The position numbers were made by a program, and so were the translations under genes. This document shows, piece after piece, positions 13,714 to 16,012 of a DNA stretch of 16,012 nucleotides. The notes below the pieces were generated by a model. That model saw only the letters and a program-made list of their open reading frames with translations. It did not search any database and was not told where the DNA came from. This DNA comes from DATCZS01 sp036525795 (lineage in GTDB: Bacteria > Actinomycetota > Acidimicrobiia > Spongiisociales > ZC4RG35), in the NCBI GenBank assembly GCA_036525795.1, contig DATCZS010000078.1, forward strand, positions 1-16,012, written 5' to 3'. Every line of letters begins with the position of its first letter. Within the stretch, counting starts at the first letter, position 1.

Positions 13714-15042
13714 ATGCTCGGCGACGCCCCGTTCCTGGCCACACCCCACCCCGGACCGCGCTCTCGCGAGATCCTGGACCGGCTACGGGACAGCGAAGGC
13801 GCACCAGGCCTCACCCGGGGCCTCTCGCGCGAGCCGCCTGTGCTGGCTCGAGCCGAAGGTGCAGTCATCGAAGACCCGGACGGAAACCGGTTCCTCGACA
13901 TGGTCGCCGGATTCGGTTCCCTCAACCTGGGTCACAGCCACCCGGCAGTGGTGGAGGCGGCGACCCGCCAGCTGGCGTTGGGCCAGCAGGCGATGTCGAT
14001 GGCATCGCCGCTCCGCACCGAACTCATCGAGCGCCTGGCCGCAAAGGTGCCGGGGCTCGGTCACGTGCTGCTGGGGGCCTCCGGTTCGGAGGCCACCGAG
14101 ACGGCGCTCAAGCTCGCCCGCCGGGCGACCGGACGTCCCAGGGTGGTGGCGTTCTCCGGTGGCTTCCACGGCCGCACCATGGGGGCGCTGGCGCTCATGG
14201 GACGACGCGACCAGCGGCGGGGACTGGGCGAACTGGTCCCGGTCACCCATCTCCCGTTTCCCCATGCCCTGCGCTCGGTGTTCGGGAAGGACCCGACGGC
14301 GGTGGTGGACGCCACCCTCGAGCTGATCGACCAACAGCTGTCCGACCCCGCCGGCGGATGGGACGATGTCGGGGCGATCGTGGTCGAGCCGGTGCAGGGG
14401 AACGGCGGGATGATCCCCGCCCCGCTCGGGTTCCTGGCGGGACTGCGGGCGGTGTGCAGCCGCCACGGAGTGCTGCTGATCGTCGACGAGGTGATGAGCG
14501 GCTTCCACCGCACCGGCAGGCCGTTCGCCTTCCTCCACGAAGACGGCGTCGCCCCCGACCTCGTCGTGGCAGGCAAGTCTCTCTCGGCGGGACTCCCCCT
14601 CTCGGCGGTGCTGGCCACCGCGGACGTCGTCGAAGCCAGCGCCCCCGGCACCGAGACCAGCACCTATGCCGGAAACCTCGTGTCGTGCGCGGCGGCGCTC
14701 GCCGCCGACGACGTCTACCGCTCCGAGGACATGTCGACGCTCGCCGCCGCCCGTGGCAGGTTCCTGCTCGACGAGCTGGTTCGACGCCTCGCATCGCACG
14801 CGCTCGTTGCCGAGGTGCGGGGGCGCGGCCTGATGGTGGGAGTCGAGTTGACCGGCGCGGACGGCGACCCGCTGGCCGAGGCCAAGAAGATCAGTGAGGA
14901 GTGCGTCAGACGCGGCCTGCTCGTCTACCCGGGCGGGCACCACGGCAACGTGGTGGGGATGCTCCCGCCGCTGGTGGCGAGCGAGGAACAGCTGGCGACA
15001 GCGGCGGAGCTTCTCGCCGGCGTCATCGTCGATCTGCTCTGA
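13714..15042 (+). CDS. Class III PLP-dependent aminotransferase
   Basis: 442 residues, full length for the family. Visible landmarks: DPDGNRFLDMVAGFGSLNLGHSHP (about 54-77), phosphate-binding GASGSEATETALKLAR (121-136), GGFHGRTMGAL (149-159), EPVQGNGGM (225-233), IVDEV with PLP-binding D258, and the Schiff-base lysine K288 in VVAGKSLSAGLPLSAVL. The C-terminal domain has VRGRGLMVGVEL and RRGLLVYPGG. It transfers an amino group, usually from an omega-amine such as GABA, ornithine or diaminobutyrate, to a 2-oxo acid. The sequence alone does not fix the substrate; GABA or diaminobutyrate aminotransferases are the nearest types. No partner genes of a specific pathway lie beside it. It is followed by a GC hairpin. 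Confidence 0.94.
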   Translation: MLGDAPFLATPHPGPRSREILDRLRDSEGAPGLTRGLSREPPVLARAEGAVIEDPDGNRFLDMVAGFGSLNLGHSHPAVVEAATRQLALGQQAMSMASPLRTELIERLAAKVPGLGHVLLGASGSEATETALKLARRATGRPRVVAFSGGFHGRTMGALALMGRRDQRRGLGELVPVTHLPFPHALRSVFGKDPTAVVDATLELIDQQLSDPAGGWDDVGAIVVEPVQGNGGMIPAPLGFLAGLRAVCSRHGVLLIVDEVMSGFHRTGRPFAFLHEDGVAPDLVVAGKSLSAGLPLSAVLATADVVEASAPGTETSTYAGNLVSCAAALAADDVYRSEDMSTLAAARGRFLLDELVRRLASHALVAEVRGRGLMVGVELTGADGDPLAEAKKISEECVRRGLLVYPGGHHGNVVGMLPPLVASEEQLATAAELLAGVIVDLL

Positions 15043-15045
15043 TCT

Positions 15046-15066
15046 GTGCCGCCGGCGCCCCGGCAC
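15046..15066 (+). terminator. Hairpin after the aminotransferase gene
   Basis: GTGCCG, a 9-nt loop and CGGCAC begin 3 nt after the stop. There is no T-tract, as is common in high-GC actinobacteria. Confidence 0.42.
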
Positions 15067-15098
15067 CGGACACTCCCGCACAGCATCAACAACCCGGG

Positions 15099-15104
15099 TA
15101 GCGT
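15099..15104 (+). promoter_or_regulatory. -10 element TAGCGT for the cyclase gene
   Basis: GGTAGCGT fits GNTANNNT. The start of transcription would be near 15111, before the GAGGG at 15122-15126. Confidence 0.38.
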
Positions 15105-15130
15105 TACGCGCCTACGACGTCGAGGGTGGC

Positions 15131-16012
15131 GTGCACTGCAGGGCGTGCGAGTTCACGAACGAGCCTGGATCCCGGTTCTGCGCCGAGTGCGGAACCGAGC
15201 TGACCTCGACGTGCCCGAACTGCAGCGCCGTCTCACCGGCCGGCACCAAGTTCTGCAACACCTGCGGAACCGACCTGCGGGCGCCCTCCCAGCCTCCGGA
15301 CGATCCCATCGCCCGGCTCGTCCCCCCCGAGATGCTCGCCAAGCTGCAGTCGGCCCAGGCGGGCAATGCGATGCGGGGCGAGCGCCGCACGGTCACGATG
15401 CTGTTCGCCGACGTCAAGGGCTCGACCGCGGCCGCCGGCCAGCTCGATCCCGAGGACTGGGCGGACGTGATCAATGGGGCCTTCGAGCATCTGATCGCCC
15501 CCATCTACCGGTACGAGGGGACGCTCGCCCGCCTGCTCGGCGACGCGATCCTCGCCTTCTTCGGTGCCCCGATCGCCCACGAGGACGACCCGATCCGCGC
15601 CATACGGGCGGGACTCGAGATCCTGGGCGCCATGGACGCGTACGGGGCCGAAACGCGACGCAAGCACGGCGTCCCCCTCGAGGTTCGGGTTGGGATCAAC
15701 ACCGGATTGGTCGTGGTGGGCGAGGTGGGGTCGGACCTCCGAGTCGAGTACACGGCGCTGGGCGACGCCATCAACGTGGCGGCGCGCATGGAACAGACCG
15801 CCCGACCGGGAACCATCCAGGTGACCGAACACACCCTGAGCCTCACGCATGACGCGTTCGAGGCCGAGGACCTCGGCCTGGTGGAGGTGAAGGGGAAGAG
15901 CGAGCCAATCAGAACATTCCGGCCCGTCAGGTATGTCGGCCGGCAGACGCACGGCCAGACGGGCGAGATCGTGGGGCGCGACAGCGAGATGGCGGCGCTC
16001 GAGGACCTCCAC
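15131..16012 (+). CDS. Class III adenylate/guanylate cyclase with two zinc ribbons, 3' end cut by window edge
   Basis: The first 294 codons are visible. Two N-terminal zinc ribbons: C3-C6-C17-C20 and C28-C31-C42-C45 (CxxC-N10-CxxC each). The cyclase domain spans about 85-250, with metal-binding D94 in LFADVKGST and D138 in LLGDAILAFFGAP, and transition-state N215 and R219 in GDAINVAARM. The purine-specifying positions read R134 instead of Lys and T208 instead of Asp. After VKGKSEPIRTFRPVRY comes GRDSEMAALEDL, the usual lead-in to an AAA/NB-ARC-like ATPase and often TPR repeats, which would lie beyond the window. GTG 15131 is chosen for GAGGG 4 nt upstream and because the first ribbon starts at residue 3. 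Probably a large cytosolic signalling protein that makes cAMP or cGMP. Confidence 0.92.
   Translation, partial: MHCRACEFTNEPGSRFCAECGTELTSTCPNCSAVSPAGTKFCNTCGTDLRAPSQPPDDPIARLVPPEMLAKLQSAQAGNAMRGERRTVTMLFADVKGSTAAAGQLDPEDWADVINGAFEHLIAPIYRYEGTLARLLGDAILAFFGAPIAHEDDPIRAIRAGLEILGAMDAYGAETRRKHGVPLEVRVGINTGLVVVGEVGSDLRVEYTALGDAINVAARMEQTARPGTIQVTEHTLSLTHDAFEAEDLGLVEVKGKSEPIRTFRPVRYVGRQTHGQTGEIVGRDSEMAALEDLH

Noticed and set aside
13783..15081. 432-codon open frame on the minus strand
   Set aside because: It is the antisense of the aminotransferase, whose catalytic motifs are all intact on the plus strand.
15046..15852. 268-codon plus-strand frame over the cyclase
   Set aside because: Arg/Gly/Pro-rich and motif-free; the overlapping frame from 15131 encodes intact zinc ribbons and cyclase motifs.
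1..16012. CRISPR arrays, tRNA or rRNA genes, insertion sequences, phage or toxin-antitoxin modules
   Set aside because: No regularly spaced repeats, cloverleaf-like segments, transposase or integrase motifs, or recognisable toxin families were found by reading both strands.

Overview
This is a high-GC, gene-dense bacterial window with 15 protein-coding genes that I can support, most of them in short operons or divergent pairs. High GC, frequent GTG starts, GTGA/ATGA overlaps, TAnnnT -10 elements and several apparently leaderless starts point to an actinobacterium. The small unrecognised membrane proteins would suit an environmental lineage such as Acidimicrobiia, but that is inference and no marker gene is present. 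I found no rRNA, tRNA, CRISPR array, insertion sequence or prophage, and no gap without a gene exceeds 300 bases.

Layout, left part (1-4978). A D-lactate/2-hydroxyacid dehydrogenase of the LDHD type (-) runs off the left edge. It is followed by a secreted lipoprotein of unknown function (-), which is divergent from a membrane protein with an ion-channel-like pore region (+). An EamA/DMT transporter (+) then converges with an unrecognised multi-pass membrane protein (-).

Middle (4979-10732). A two-gene operon (-) encodes a 64-residue membrane protein and an overlapping ArsR/HTH_20-type regulator. It has a well-formed promoter whose -10 lies inside a palindrome, so autoregulation is plausible. 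Next comes a three-gene ABC-2 exporter operon (-): ATPase, permease, permease, with ATGA overlaps. Divergent from it is a cupredoxin-like reading frame without a signal peptide and without the copper-ligand cysteine, perhaps degraded. A two-helix membrane protein (+) and a multi-pass membrane protein (-) converge on a strong hairpin.

Right part (10733-16012). An ECF sigma factor is translationally coupled to a four-helix membrane protein that looks like its anti-sigma factor. An alpha/beta hydrolase (-) is divergent from a small WPEWYA-motif protein (+). A class III PLP aminotransferase (+) follows. Last is the 5' part of a class III nucleotide cyclase with two N-terminal zinc ribbons and the beginning of a probable ATPase region, cut by the right edge.

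The window reads as chromosomal housekeeping, transport and signalling. The least explained parts are the small membrane protein/regulator pair with its operator, the sigma/4-TM pair, the cysteine-less cupredoxin and the pore protein with a degenerate filter. Seven of ten -10 elements that I could place read TAGGYT, TAGCCT or TAGCGT, and four of the ten sit 6-7 nt from a start codon.
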